Shown: positions 40,925 to 51,143, counted from the first letter of the stretch. The stretch: 64,000 bases of DNA from Piscinibacter gummiphilus (GCF_002116905.1 NZ_CP015118.1:2852001-2916000), one strand, 5' to 3'. Made by a program: numbers and translations. Notes: a model not told the origin generated them from the letters alone.

Positions 40925-41743
40925 TCACTGCACCTTGGCGGGCGCCGGCGCCGGCAGCTGCGCGAGGTAGGTGCTGTTCGGGAAGTTCTGGCGCAGCACG
41001 CGGGCGGCGTCGTCGCGCAGTTCCACGAGTCCCAGGCGGTCGTAGCTCTGGGCCATCAGCGACAGGGCTTCCTCGGTGGACGGCGAGGTCTGGAACTCCT
41101 GGATGGCCTGCTGCGCGCGGTTCGCCGCGGCGATGTAGGCCGAGCGGCGGAAGTAGTAGCGCGCCACGTGCACTTCGTAGGCGGCCAGCGAGTTCACGAT
41201 GTAGCGCATGCGCACGACGGCGTCGTCGGCGTACTTCGATTGCGGGAACTGCTCGACGAGCTGCTTGAACGACTGGTACGAGTCGCGCGAGGCCTGCTGG
41301 TCGCGTTCGGAGAGGTCCTGTTTCGCGAGGCGCCCGAACAGCCCGAGGTTGTCGTTGAAGTTGATGACGCCCTGCAGGTACAGTGCGTAGTCGAACGCGG
41401 GGCTCGTGGGGTGCAGCTTCATGAAGCGCTCCACCACCGACAGGGCCTGTGCCTTTTCGCCGGTGCGGTAGAGCAGGTAGGCCCGCTCCAGCTGGGCCTG
41501 CTGCCCGAGCAGCGTGCCCGAAGCGCGACCTTCGAGCCGCTCGTAGAGCTTGATGGCGCGTTCGAACGAACCCGCTTCCACCTCGTCGCGGGCCTCTGCA
41601 TACAATTTCTCGGTGCTCATGCCGGCGGTGTCGTCGGCGGGCGTCGAGCCGCAGGCCACCAGCACACTCGCGGTCAGTGCAACGGCGGCGATGCGCCAGA
41701 GGCGGGACGGGTGGCCAGGGCGGGAAATCCGGATCATCAGCAT
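40925..41743 (-). CDS. bamD: Outer membrane protein assembly factor BamD (lipoprotein)
   Basis: 272 residues from the ATG at 41743 (ATG 41737 and TTG 41755 are alternatives). Lipoprotein signal with lipobox LVAC (Cys31), then five TPR-like repeats: MSTEKLYAEARDEVEAG, KAQALSVVERFMKLHP, YALYLQGVINFNDNLG, and DSYQSFKQLVEQFPQSKYADDA are family signatures. Essential partner of BamA in beta-barrel insertion, anchored to the periplasmic side of the outer membrane. Divergent from rluD by 48 bp, as in many proteobacteria. Confidence 0.95.
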   Translation of the reverse strand: MLMIRISRPGHPSRLWRIAAVALTASVLVACGSTPADDTAGMSTEKLYAEARDEVEAGSFERAIKLYERLEGRASGTLLGQQAQLERAYLLYRTGEKAQALSVVERFMKLHPTSPAFDYALYLQGVINFNDNLGLFGRLAKQDLSERDQQASRDSYQSFKQLVEQFPQSKYADDAVVRMRYIVNSLAAYEVHVARYYFRRSAYIAAANRAQQAIQEFQTSPSTEEALSLMAQSYDRLGLVELRDDAARVLRQNFPNSTYLAQLPAPAPAKVQ

Positions 41744-41791
41744 GTGGCGCCGCAACAGGCGCGTCCGTCAGAAGAGAAGAGCGACGATTAT

Positions 41792-42814
41792 ATGGTTCAC
41801 CCCGTGACGCAGCCCGAGGCCCAGGGCCTTCCCGAAGCCGAGGACGACGCGGTCGACACACCTTCGGGCGAGCCGCACGAGCGGCGCAGCGTGCTGCTGG
41901 GCCGCGAGTTCCATGGCGGCCGCCTCGACAAGGCCGTCGTGTCGATGGCGCCCGAGTTCTCGCGCAACTACCTGCAGACCCTCATCGAGCAGGGGCATGT
42001 GCAGTTGAACGGCCGGGTCGTCGACAAGCCCTCGGGCAAGGTGCAGGCCGGCCAGGAGGTCATCCTCGAGATCGTGCCCACGCCCGAGAGCCGCGCGTTC
42101 CGTGCCGAGCCCATCGCGCTGCCCATCGTGTTCGAGGACGAGCACCTGATGGTGATCGACAAGCCCCCCGGCATGGTGGTGCACCCGGCTGCGGGCAACT
42201 GGTCGGGCACGCTGCTGAACGGCGTGCTGCACCACCACCCGGCCGCCGCCACGCTGCCGCGCGCGGGCATCGTGCACCGCCTCGACAAGGACACCTCGGG
42301 CCTGATGGTGGTGGGCAAGACCCTCGCGGCCGTGACGGCGCTCGTGCGGGCCATCGCTGCGCGCGACGTGCACCGCGAGTACATCGCGATCGCCAATGGC
42401 GCCGTGCGCGGCGAGCCCTTCACGGTCGACGCGCCGCTCGGCCGCGACCCGCAGTCGCGGGTGCGCATGGCCGTGCTGTCGCAGGGGCGGCCCGCGCGCA
42501 CGGACGTGACGCCGCTCGCGGTGCTCGAGCCCGGCGACGGCCCGGCGCTGTCCGCGGTGCGCTGCAAGCTGCACACGGGCCGCACGCACCAGATCCGCGT
42601 GCACCTGGCATCCCGCGGCCATCCGCTGGTGTCCGATGCGCTCTACGGAGGCCGTCCCGCGCTCGGCCTCGCGCGGCAGGCCCTGCATGCGGCCCGGCTC
42701 GGCTTCGCTCACCCCGACCATGGCGACTGGGTGTGGTTCGACGCGCCGCCGCCCGCCGACCTCGCGGCAGCCTGGGAAACGGTGCTCGGCGGGGTCTCCG
42801 CGACAGACTCGTGA
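41792..42814 (+). CDS. rluD: 23S rRNA pseudouridine(1911/1915/1917) synthase
   Basis: 340 residues. N-terminal S4 RNA-binding domain (about 40-95: GGRLDKAVVSMAPEFSRNYLQTLI in two pieces) and RluA-type catalytic domain with D165 in HRLDKDTSGLMVV; KLHTGRTHQIRVHLASRGHPLVSDALYGG is conserved. A 35-residue acidic N-terminal tail precedes the S4 domain. Isomerises three uridines of helix 69 in 23S rRNA. In many Burkholderiales pgeF follows rluD; here a 425-bp non-coding region follows instead. Confidence 0.95.
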   Translation: MVHPVTQPEAQGLPEAEDDAVDTPSGEPHERRSVLLGREFHGGRLDKAVVSMAPEFSRNYLQTLIEQGHVQLNGRVVDKPSGKVQAGQEVILEIVPTPESRAFRAEPIALPIVFEDEHLMVIDKPPGMVVHPAAGNWSGTLLNGVLHHHPAAATLPRAGIVHRLDKDTSGLMVVGKTLAAVTALVRAIAARDVHREYIAIANGAVRGEPFTVDAPLGRDPQSRVRMAVLSQGRPARTDVTPLAVLEPGDGPALSAVRCKLHTGRTHQIRVHLASRGHPLVSDALYGGRPALGLARQALHAARLGFAHPDHGDWVWFDAPPPADLAAAWETVLGGVSATDS

Positions 42815-43239
42815 AAGCCCGGATGTGGTCCTTCCGCACGGGGCCGCCCATTGCCTGTAGAATGTCACCAGACCGGCCCCAGGGCGCACACGGATGTCGT
42901 GTGCCGACAGCATCACTGCCCGAGGCGTCGATCGTGCCGCCGAGGATGGATTCCGGGCACGAGATGTGGAACCCGCGGCGACCCCTGCGGTAACTCCTGC
43001 TGGCAAGCCAGCCAACGAAACTGAAAGACCGGCGGATGGGGTTCATCCGCCAACAGTGGTCCGCGCCGTCCGGTTCGCCGGGGCTCGTGCCGCCGCGACA
43101 CCTTCGACCGTCCACGGCCCCGGTCCGCGAACCGGGTGCCAGGTCAGCAGTCAACCGCTGAAATCGAACGCTGCTTTGAAAGCAACCACCCCCGTTCCAG
43201 CCAGCCGGATCGCCCGGCCGAGAACCAGTACGAACGCCC
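42815..43239 (+). other. 425-bp gene-free structured region before scpB
   Basis: No credible gene. Inverted repeats include CGTGCC/GGCACG (42933-42961), GCTGGC/GCCAGC (42999-43012), the perfect GGCGGATG-GGGTT-CATCCGCC (43031-43051), and GGCcCCGGT/ACCGGgtGCC around 43115-43140. A TAGAAT box at 42858-42863 could start a transcript. It looks like a structured 5' leader for scpB-rluB; no known riboswitch motif was recognised. Confidence 0.45.
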
Positions 43240-44124
43240 ATGAACACACAGGATGCAAAGCGCGTCCTTGAAACCGCGCTCATCTGCGCGCAGCAGCCCC
43301 TCCCGCTGAGGGACATGCGCACGCTGTTTGCCGACGAACTCGGCGCCGACACCCTGCGAAACCTGCTCGACGAACTCACGCGCGACTGGTCCGACCGGGG
43401 CGTGGAACTGGTGGCCCTGTCCACCGGCTGGCGCTTCCAGAGCCGGCCGGAGATGCGCGACTACCTCGACCGGCTCAATCCCGAGAAGCCCCCGAAGTAC
43501 TCGCGGGCCGTGATGGAAACGCTGGCGATCATGGCGTACCGGCAGCCCGTGACCCGGGGCGACATCGAAGACATCCGCGGTGTCACCGTCAGCTCGCAGA
43601 TCATCAAGCAGCTCGAGGACCGCGGCTGGATCGAGGCCATCGGGTACCGCGAGGCCCCGGGCCGGCCGGCGCTGTACGCCACCACCCGGCAGTTCCTCGA
43701 CGACCTGGGCCTCGCGAGCCTCGAGCAGCTGCCGGCCCTCGACACGGCCGCGTTCGGCGCGGCGGCGGCCCTGGTCGAGGCCGAGGACCAGGCCTCGCTG
43801 ATCGAGGCGCAGGCCTCCCTGGTGCTCGACGGCGGTGAAGCGCCGGCGGAGGCGCTGCCGGCCGTGACGCCGGACGAGGCCGAGCCGGCCGCCGTGGAGG
43901 TGGCCGCCGAGGCCACCGCCGAGCAGCCGGCCGAGACTGCCACCGAACTCCCGGCCGAAGTCGCTCCCGAGGCACCGGCCCTCGAAGAAGAATCCGTCCC
44001 GTCGTCCGCCGAAGCGGCTTCCGGCGACACCCCCTCCCGCGGCGAGCGCAGCGCGCCGTCCTCCAACTCTCCTCTCGATTCCGAGCCTGCGGCCGATGCC
44101 GCCCCGATGGACCCCGAAGCATGA
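43240..44124 (+). CDS. scpB: Segregation and condensation protein B
   Basis: 294 residues. The conserved two-winged-helix ScpB core is in the first 180 (KRVLETALICAQQPLPLRDM, YSRAVMETLAIMAYRQPVTRGDIEDIRGV in two pieces, LEDRGWIEAIGYREAPGRPALYATT). The last 110 residues are an Ala/Glu/Pro-rich acidic tail. Partner of ScpA and SMC in chromosome condensation; scpA is not in the window. The stop overlaps the rluB ATG by 4 nt. Confidence 0.94.
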   Translation: MNTQDAKRVLETALICAQQPLPLRDMRTLFADELGADTLRNLLDELTRDWSDRGVELVALSTGWRFQSRPEMRDYLDRLNPEKPPKYSRAVMETLAIMAYRQPVTRGDIEDIRGVTVSSQIIKQLEDRGWIEAIGYREAPGRPALYATTRQFLDDLGLASLEQLPALDTAAFGAAAALVEAEDQASLIEAQASLVLDGGEAPAEALPAVTPDEAEPAAVEVAAEATAEQPAETATELPAEVAPEAPALEEESVPSSAEAASGDTPSRGERSAPSSNSPLDSEPAADAAPMDPEA

Positions 44125-46301
44125 AACAACCCGAAGACACCACGGCGACCGCGCCGGACGCCCACACCGAGGTGCCGGCCGCCGACGCGAAACCGGTCCG
44201 CAAGCGCCGCACCACGAAGGCCGCGGCGGCTGCGGCGGAGGGGGCTGCCCCGGCCGTGGCCGAGGTGACCGCTCCGGCTCCTGAAGCGGATGCGGGCGCG
44301 GAGGCTGCCGAAGCCAAGCCCGCGCGCAAGCGCCGTGCCCCGGCCAAGAAGGCGGCCGTGGCGGACGAGGCTGCGGTGTCCGAGGTCCCGGCCGAGGCCG
44401 CGCCTGTCGAGGCGCCGGCTCCCGCGCCGGCCCCGGCCGTGGCGTCTGCGCCCCGGGTCGAGGCGCAGCCCGCTGCCGCCGAGGCCTCCGCCCCGGCCGA
44501 TGGCGAAGGCGATGCGTCCGAAGCGCGGGCCGAAGGGGAGGGCGAGGGCGAGGGTGAAGGCCGTTCGGGCCGCAACCGCCGCCGCAACCGCAAGGACCGC
44601 AACCGTGGCGAGGCCCGGGAAGGCGGCGAACCGCGCGCCGACGTCGCGAACCTCGTCGCGCCGGCCGCGCTGGAGGCGGGCGAGGTGTTCGCCCAGGTGC
44701 TGTCGGGCGACTTCGACGTCGAGCCGGAGGGTGAGGCGCCCGAGGCCGCGGCCGAGGGCGACGACACCGCCGCCGAGGAGGTGGCCGATGCTGCTGCCGA
44801 AGGCGAGGAAGAGGCTCCCGGCGCGCCGAAGCGCGTGCTGCAGCCCGACGCCGATGCACCGAAGCTGCACAAGGTGCTGGCCCAGGCCGGCATCGGTTCG
44901 CGCCGCGACATGGAGGAGCTGATCCTCGACGGCCAGATCACCGTCAACGGCGAGCCGGCCCACATCGGCCAGCGCATCTCGTTCGGCGATCGCATCCAGG
45001 TCAAGGGCAAGCCGGTGCGCGTGCGCATCGTGCCGCCGCCGCCGCGCATCATCGCGTACCACAAGCCGGTGGGCGAGGTCGTCACGCACGACGACCCCGA
45101 GCATCGCCCCACCGTCTTCCGCCGCCTGCCGCGCCTGCAGCAGGGCAAGTGGCAGTCGGTCGGCCGACTCGACCTGAACACCGAAGGACTGTTGCTCTTC
45201 ACGAACTCGGGCGAGCTGGCGAACCAGCTGATGCACCCGCGCTTCGGCGTCGAGCGCGAGTACGCCGTGCGCGTGCTCGGCACGCTCGAGCCGCACGCGA
45301 AGGCCAAGCTGCTCGAGGGCGTCCAGATCGACGGCCAGGCCGCGGCCTTCAAGTCCATCGAGGACGGCGGCGGCGAGGGCGCGAACCACTGGTACCGCGT
45401 CGTCATCACCGAAGGCCGCAACCGCGAGGTGCGCAAGCTGTTCGACGCGGTGGGCCTCACGGTCAGCCGCCTGATCCGCATCCGCTATGGCACCGTCGTG
45501 CTGCCGCGCGGCCTCAAGCGCGGCGTGTGGGTCGACCTGAGCGACAACGACGTCAAGACCATCCGCCGCCTGGCCGGTGGCAACGACGGCCAGCAACAGC
45601 AGCAGCGCGGCGAAGGGCGTGGCAACGGCCAGCCTCAGCAGCAGCGTGGCAACGAGCAGCGCCAGGGCAGTGCCCAGAACCGCAACGATCGCAACGACCG
45701 CAATGTCCGGGGCGGCAACAACCAGAACAACCGCGGTGATCGCAACGACCGGGGCCCGCGTGGCAACCGGGGCAACGGCCCGCAGCAGAACCCGATCCCG
45801 GCACAGGTGCGCGAGCCCCGTGCCGAGCGGGATTACGACGACGACGACCTCGACTTCGACCCGAGCAAGATCCCCAACCCGCTCGAGCAGACCTTCGACA
45901 AGCGCTTCGTGCAGGGCAAGTCGCGCGGTCCGGTGGGCGGCGCGGGCTTCGGCCGGGGCGGTGGCGGCTTCGGCGCGGGTGGCAGCGCGCCGCCGCGCGC
46001 GCCCCAGCAGAAGAAGGGCGGCCCGAAGGAGCCCGATCCCCTGCAGACCTCCATGGGCTACCTGGGCGCCGACGCGTACCATGGCCGCAAGGGCGGCGGT
46101 GGCCGCGGCGGAAACCGGGGGGGGGTGGCGGGGGTGGCTACGGCGGCGGTGGCGGTGGTGGCAACCGGGGCGGTGGTGGCGGTGGTCGCCGCGGCCGCTG
46201 AAACGGTTCGGAAACCCCCCGTTTTTGAAGATTCGCCGGCGTTCCGACATCAGGGAACCCGGCTTCACGAGCTAGAATCCAAGGCTTTGCCAAGTGCTTG
46301 A
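44121..46301 (+). CDS. rluB: 23S rRNA pseudouridine(2605) synthase RluB, with a frame-shifted 3' end
   Basis: 726 residues as read. Residues 1-240 are an Ala/Glu/Lys/Arg-rich tail; the S4 domain follows (KLHKVLAQAGIGSRRDMEEL) and the RsuA/RluB catalytic domain has the catalytic Asp in VGRLDLNTEGLLL (near 350). A long Gln/Asn/Arg/Gly-rich C-terminal tail ends the protein. A run of nine G at 46117-46125 breaks the Gly-rich reading: with one more G (or two fewer) it continues as Gly/Tyr/Asn/Arg repeats ending GGGRRGR at a stop at 46199-46201. As read, it becomes Ala/Val-rich and runs through the ndk promoter to 46301. The shift is a homopolymer sequencing error, a slippage tract or a real mutation. 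Coupled to scpB by ATGA. Confidence 0.85.
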   Translation: MKQPEDTTATAPDAHTEVPAADAKPVRKRRTTKAAAAAAEGAAPAVAEVTAPAPEADAGAEAAEAKPARKRRAPAKKAAVADEAAVSEVPAEAAPVEAPAPAPAPAVASAPRVEAQPAAAEASAPADGEGDASEARAEGEGEGEGEGRSGRNRRRNRKDRNRGEAREGGEPRADVANLVAPAALEAGEVFAQVLSGDFDVEPEGEAPEAAAEGDDTAAEEVADAAAEGEEEAPGAPKRVLQPDADAPKLHKVLAQAGIGSRRDMEELILDGQITVNGEPAHIGQRISFGDRIQVKGKPVRVRIVPPPPRIIAYHKPVGEVVTHDDPEHRPTVFRRLPRLQQGKWQSVGRLDLNTEGLLLFTNSGELANQLMHPRFGVEREYAVRVLGTLEPHAKAKLLEGVQIDGQAAAFKSIEDGGGEGANHWYRVVITEGRNREVRKLFDAVGLTVSRLIRIRYGTVVLPRGLKRGVWVDLSDNDVKTIRRLAGGNDGQQQQQRGEGRGNGQPQQQRGNEQRQGSAQNRNDRNDRNVRGGNNQNNRGDRNDRGPRGNRGNGPQQNPIPAQVREPRAERDYDDDDLDFDPSKIPNPLEQTFDKRFVQGKSRGPVGGAGFGRGGGGFGAGGSAPPRAPQQKKGGPKEPDPLQTSMGYLGADAYHGRKGGGGRGGNRGGVAGVATAAVAVVATGAVVAVVAAAAETVRKPPVFEDSPAFRHQGTRLHELESKALPSA

Positions 46302-46315
46302 TTCAGGAGAAAAAA
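46273..46315 (+). promoter_or_regulatory. ndk -10 box and ribosome binding site
   Basis: TAGAAT (46273-46278) 40 bp before the ndk ATG and a strong AGGAGA Shine-Dalgarno just upstream of it. No clear -35 hexamer. Confidence 0.45.
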
Positions 46316-46317
46316 TC

Positions 46318-46743
46318 ATGGCCATCGAACGCACCCTTTCCATCATCAAACCCGACGCCGTCGCCAAGAACGTGGTCGGCCAGATCCTGTCGCGCTTCGA
46401 AGGCGCCGGTCTGAAGATCGTGGCCACCCGCATGGCCCACCTGTCGCGCAACGAAGCCGAAGCCTTCTACGGCGTGCACAAGGCCCGTCCGTTCTTCAAG
46501 GACCTGGTTGACTTCATGATCTCCGGCCCGGTCGTGATCTCGGTGCTGGAAGGCGAAGGCGCCATCCTCAAGAACCGTGACCTGATGGGCGCCACGGACC
46601 CGAAGAAGGCCGAGAAGGGCACCATCCGCGCCGACTTCGCCGACAGCATCGACGCGAACGCCGTGCACGGTTCCGACGCCGCCGAAACGGCCGCCGTCGA
46701 AATCGCGTTCTTCTTCCCGTCCTCCAACGTCTTCAGCCGCTGA
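46318..46743 (+). CDS. ndk: Nucleoside diphosphate kinase
   Basis: 141 residues, the standard length. ERTLSIIKPDAVAKN, the nucleotide site RPFFKDLVDFM, GATDPKKAEKGTIRADFA, and the phospho-histidine H117 in NAVHGSDA are all present. Transfers gamma-phosphate from ATP to other NDPs. Its ATG lies 16 nt after the shifted rluB stop and 116 nt after the expected rluB stop, the latter leaving normal room for its own promoter. Confidence 0.97.
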   Translation: MAIERTLSIIKPDAVAKNVVGQILSRFEGAGLKIVATRMAHLSRNEAEAFYGVHKARPFFKDLVDFMISGPVVISVLEGEGAILKNRDLMGATDPKKAEKGTIRADFADSIDANAVHGSDAAETAAVEIAFFFPSSNVFSR

Positions 46744-46804
46744 TGCGGTTGGCCTTGCGCCGGGCAGCGGCGTCGACCCCGCCCCGCGCAAGGACTGCGA
46801 CACC

Positions 46805-47965
46805 ATGACTCCGGCCAACCTCCTCGAATACGACCTCGACGGTCTGGCCGCGTACTGCGAGAAACTCGGCGAGAAGCGCTTCCGCGCGACCCAGCTGTTC
46901 CGCTGGATCCACCAGAAGGGCGCCGCCGATTTTTCCGCCATGTCCGACCTGGCGAAATCGCTGCGCGACAAGCTCGCGGGCATCGCCGAGATCCGCCCGC
47001 TCGAGATCATCAGCGAGCAGGCCTCCACCGACGGCACCATCAAGTGGCTGTTCGACGTGGGCGGCGGCAATGCCGTCGAAACCGTGTTCATCCCCGAGAC
47101 CGACCGCGGCACGCTGTGCGTGTCCTCGCAGGCGGGCTGCGCCGTGGGCTGCCGCTTCTGCTCGACGGGGCACCAGGGCTTCAGCCGCAATCTCACCACC
47201 GGCGAGATCATCGCCCAGCTGTGGTTCGCCGAGCACCACCTGCGCCGCCGCCTGGGCCTGGCCGCCGGTGAACGCGCCATCACGAACGTGGTGATGATGG
47301 GCATGGGCGAGCCGCTGCAGAACTACAACGCCCTCGTGCCGGCGCTGCGCATGATGCTCGACGACCACGGGTACGGGCTCTCGCGCCGCCGTGTCACCGT
47401 CTCCACGTCCGGCGTGGTTCCGATGATCGACCGGCTGCGTGTCGACTGCCCGGTGGCGCTCGCCGTTTCGCTGCACGCGCCGGTGGACCCGCTGCGCGAC
47501 GACCTCGTGCCGCTCAACCGCAAGTACCCCATCGCCGAGCTGCTGGAAGCCTGCGAGCGCTACCTCGAGGCGGCCCCGCGCGACTTCATCACCTTCGAGT
47601 ACTGCATGCTCGACGGTGTCAATGACCTGCCCGAACACGCCCGGGCGCTGGTGAAGATCAGCCAGCAGGTGTCGTGCAAGTTCAACCTCATCCCGTTCAA
47701 TCCGTTCCCCGAGTCCGGCCTGAAGCGGTCGCCGCGCGAGCGCGTCAGCGCCTTCGCACAGGTGCTGCTCGATGCCGGCGTGGTCACCACCGTGCGCAAG
47801 ACCCGCGGCGACGACATCGACGCCGCCTGTGGCCAGCTGGCCGGCGAGGTTCAGGACCGCACCAACGCCGCCAAGCGCATGACCCGCGCCCCCATCCGCG
47901 TGCACCGCTCGCCGAGCGATGCCGATCCCGCTCCCTTCACACCCCCCGAGGAAAATCGCCCATGA
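46805..47965 (+). CDS. rlmN: Dual-specificity 23S rRNA A2503 / tRNA A37 C2-methyltransferase
   Basis: 386 residues. Radical SAM Cys motif C112-xxx-C116-xx-C119 in QAGCAVGCRFCSTG; NVVMMGMGEPLQNY, VTVSTSGVVPMIDRL and SLHAPVDPLRDDLVPLNRKYP are signature. The second catalytic Cys lies in TTVRKTRGDDIDAACGQL. Methylates ribosomal and transfer RNA adenines at C2. ATG 46805. Its stop overlaps the pilW ATG by 4 nt. Confidence 0.97.
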   Translation: MTPANLLEYDLDGLAAYCEKLGEKRFRATQLFRWIHQKGAADFSAMSDLAKSLRDKLAGIAEIRPLEIISEQASTDGTIKWLFDVGGGNAVETVFIPETDRGTLCVSSQAGCAVGCRFCSTGHQGFSRNLTTGEIIAQLWFAEHHLRRRLGLAAGERAITNVVMMGMGEPLQNYNALVPALRMMLDDHGYGLSRRRVTVSTSGVVPMIDRLRVDCPVALAVSLHAPVDPLRDDLVPLNRKYPIAELLEACERYLEAAPRDFITFEYCMLDGVNDLPEHARALVKISQQVSCKFNLIPFNPFPESGLKRSPRERVSAFAQVLLDAGVVTTVRKTRGDDIDAACGQLAGEVQDRTNAAKRMTRAPIRVHRSPSDADPAPFTPPEENRP

Positions 47966-48810
47966 CCCGTGAGCGCCTGAGGTCGTTCTGTCTCGTTGCC
48001 GGGTGGGTGTCGGCGCTTCTGCTGGTTTCGGGCTGTGTGAACGTACCGGACCCCAATCGGGCGGCTCCGAATCCCGAGGCTGCACCGTCGTTCGACTCCC
48101 GCGATGCCAAGGCGCCGGTGAACGAAGACACCGCCCGCACGCGTCGCGCGCGGGCGCGGCTCGAGCTGGCTGCGGCGTACTTCCAGCGGGGGCAGTCGGA
48201 CATCGCGCTCGAGGAGGTCAAGCAGTCGATCCAGGCCGACCCGAACAGCCCGGAGGCCTACAACCTGCGCGGCCTGATCTACTCGGGCATGGGTGACGAC
48301 GCCCAGGCGGAGGAGAGCTTCCGCCGCGCCCAGGTGCTCAACCCGCGCGACCCCGACACCATGCACAACTACGGCTGGTTCCTGTGCCAGCGCCGGCGCT
48401 TCGACGAGGCGGCGGCCCAGTTCAACCAGGCGCTGGCGATTCCGCAGTACGCCGGCGTGCCGCGCACGCTGCTCACGTCCGGCATCTGCGAATGGCGCGC
48501 CGGCCACCTCGACACGGCCGAGGCCACGCTGAAGCGGGCCTACGACGCCGCCCCGTCCAACCCGGTCATCGGGATCAACCTGGCGGAAGTGCTCTACCAG
48601 CGTGGCGACTACGAACGTGCCCGCTTCTACATCCGGCGCGTCAACCAGTCCGAAGAAACCTCGAATGCGCAGAGCCTGTGGCTCGGCGCCCGCACCGAAA
48701 TGAAACTCGGCAACCAGCAAGGCGCGAACGAGCTCGGCCTCCAACTGCGCAACCGCTTCCCGAAGTCGCGTGAATCGCTGTCTTTCGACAGGGGCAGCTT
48801 CAATGAGTGA
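47962..48810 (+). CDS. pilW: Type IV pilus biogenesis/stability lipoprotein PilW (PilF)
   Basis: 282 residues. Lipoprotein signal with lipobox LVSGC (Cys25), then a series of TPR repeats: RARLELAAAYFQRGQSDIALEE, YNLRGLIYSGMGDDAQAEESFRRA and MHNYGWFLCQRRRFDEAAAQF, each broken here. This is the pilotin-like PilF/PilW that helps PilQ secretin assembly. It overlaps rlmN (4 nt) and rodZ (8 nt), a conserved arrangement in this group. Confidence 0.92.
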   Translation: MTRERLRSFCLVAGWVSALLLVSGCVNVPDPNRAAPNPEAAPSFDSRDAKAPVNEDTARTRRARARLELAAAYFQRGQSDIALEEVKQSIQADPNSPEAYNLRGLIYSGMGDDAQAEESFRRAQVLNPRDPDTMHNYGWFLCQRRRFDEAAAQFNQALAIPQYAGVPRTLLTSGICEWRAGHLDTAEATLKRAYDAAPSNPVIGINLAEVLYQRGDYERARFYIRRVNQSEETSNAQSLWLGARTEMKLGNQQGANELGLQLRNRFPKSRESLSFDRGSFNE

Positions 48811-49756
48811 GTCCCTGGACCGCAACGACGCGCCGCCCGCAGCGACCCCGCCGGCCGCGCCGCTGACGGCGGGCGGCCTGCTGCGCCAGGCCCGCCAGGC
48901 CCGCGGCATGCACATCGCCGCGCTCGCCAACGCGATGAAGGTCACGCCGCAGAAGCTCGAGGCGCTCGAGTCCGACCGCTTCGACGAACTGCCCGGGGCC
49001 ACGTTCACCCGCGCGCTCGCGCAGACGGTGTGCCGCACGCTCAAGATCGATGCCGCGCCGGTGCTCGCGCTGCTGCCGTCCGTGAACGGGCAGGGTCTCG
49101 AGCAGATGAGCCGCGGCCTGAACGAACCTTTCCGCGACCGCCCGGGCCGCCAGCCGCCCACCGAGTACCTGTCGTTCCTGAAGAACCCGGTGCGCCTCGG
49201 CGCCATCGCGCTCGTGGTGCTCGCCGTCGCGGTGTACCTGCTGCCCGCGGGCTGGGTGTCCGAACACCTGCGGCTGCCGAGCATCGCCTCGGCGCCGGTG
49301 AACGGTGCCGGCCCTGCGGCGAGCGAGCCGGCGGTCTCCAACGTCGTCACCGAGACCGTGGTCGGCGTGGCCGAACCCGTGATGCCGGAAGGTGCTGCCT
49401 CCGGCGCACTCGAAACCGTGCATTCGGCCCCGGCCGAAACGGGCGCCACCGCGGAGCCCCAGCCGGCGGTGGCCGCCGCCGCCAGCTCCGCCACACCGGC
49501 CTCCGCGACCAGCGCCACCGGGGTGCTGCAGCTGCGCGCCACGTCCGAATCGTGGGTCGAGGTGCTCGACCAGCGCGGTGTCCCGCTCTTCTCGCGCATG
49601 CTGCAGCCGGGAGAAACCGTCGGCCTCGACGGGGTTTCGCCGCTGCGCGTCAAAATCGGCAACGCCGCCGCCACCGAGGTCACGTACAAGGGCAGCCGGG
49701 TCGACCTGGCGCCGGTGACCTCCCGCGGCAACGTCGCCAAACTGGAACTCAAGTAG
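48803..49756 (+). CDS. rodZ: RodZ-like helix-turn-helix membrane protein (DUF4115)
   Basis: 317 residues. Cytoplasmic XRE-type HTH (about 24-90: LLRQARQARGMHIAALANAMKV, LEALESDRFDELPGATF), one membrane helix (LGAIALVVLAVAVYLLPAG), an Ala/Pro/Glu-rich periplasmic linker and a C-terminal DUF4115 beta domain (LQLRATSESWVEVLDQRG, LFSRMLQPGETVGLDG, PLRVKIGNA). Fits RodZ, which links MreB to cell-shape control. ATG at 48803 with GGGGCAG upstream. Confidence 0.88.
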   Translation: MSESLDRNDAPPAATPPAAPLTAGGLLRQARQARGMHIAALANAMKVTPQKLEALESDRFDELPGATFTRALAQTVCRTLKIDAAPVLALLPSVNGQGLEQMSRGLNEPFRDRPGRQPPTEYLSFLKNPVRLGAIALVVLAVAVYLLPAGWVSEHLRLPSIASAPVNGAGPAASEPAVSNVVTETVVGVAEPVMPEGAASGALETVHSAPAETGATAEPQPAVAAAASSATPASATSATGVLQLRATSESWVEVLDQRGVPLFSRMLQPGETVGLDGVSPLRVKIGNAAATEVTYKGSRVDLAPVTSRGNVAKLELK

Positions 49757-49798
49757 GCCGGGCCTCCGGTCCGGCCTTCCTTCACGGCAGCACGCACC

Positions 49799-51097
<1,299 letters not shown>

Positions 51098-51125
51098 CCG
51101 GCGGCCGGTCCCCACGCACCGCATG

Positions 51126-51143
51126 GAGCCGCGTCCGCGGCTC
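51126..51143. repeat. Perfect inverted repeat between ispG and yfgM
   Basis: GAGCCGCG-TC-CGCGGCTC, 8-bp arms, in the 81-bp gap where hisS is usually found. No T-run. A CATAAT box (51148-51153) follows and might start yfgM transcription. Confidence 0.4.

Noticed and set aside
42894..43271. 125-codon ORF before scpB
   Set aside because: It overlaps the scpB start, lacks a ribosome site and has no biased composition or motif; the region looks like structured leader.
43461..46268. 935-codon minus-strand frame
   Set aside because: Antisense to scpB-rluB; low-complexity Arg/Ala/Gly translation.
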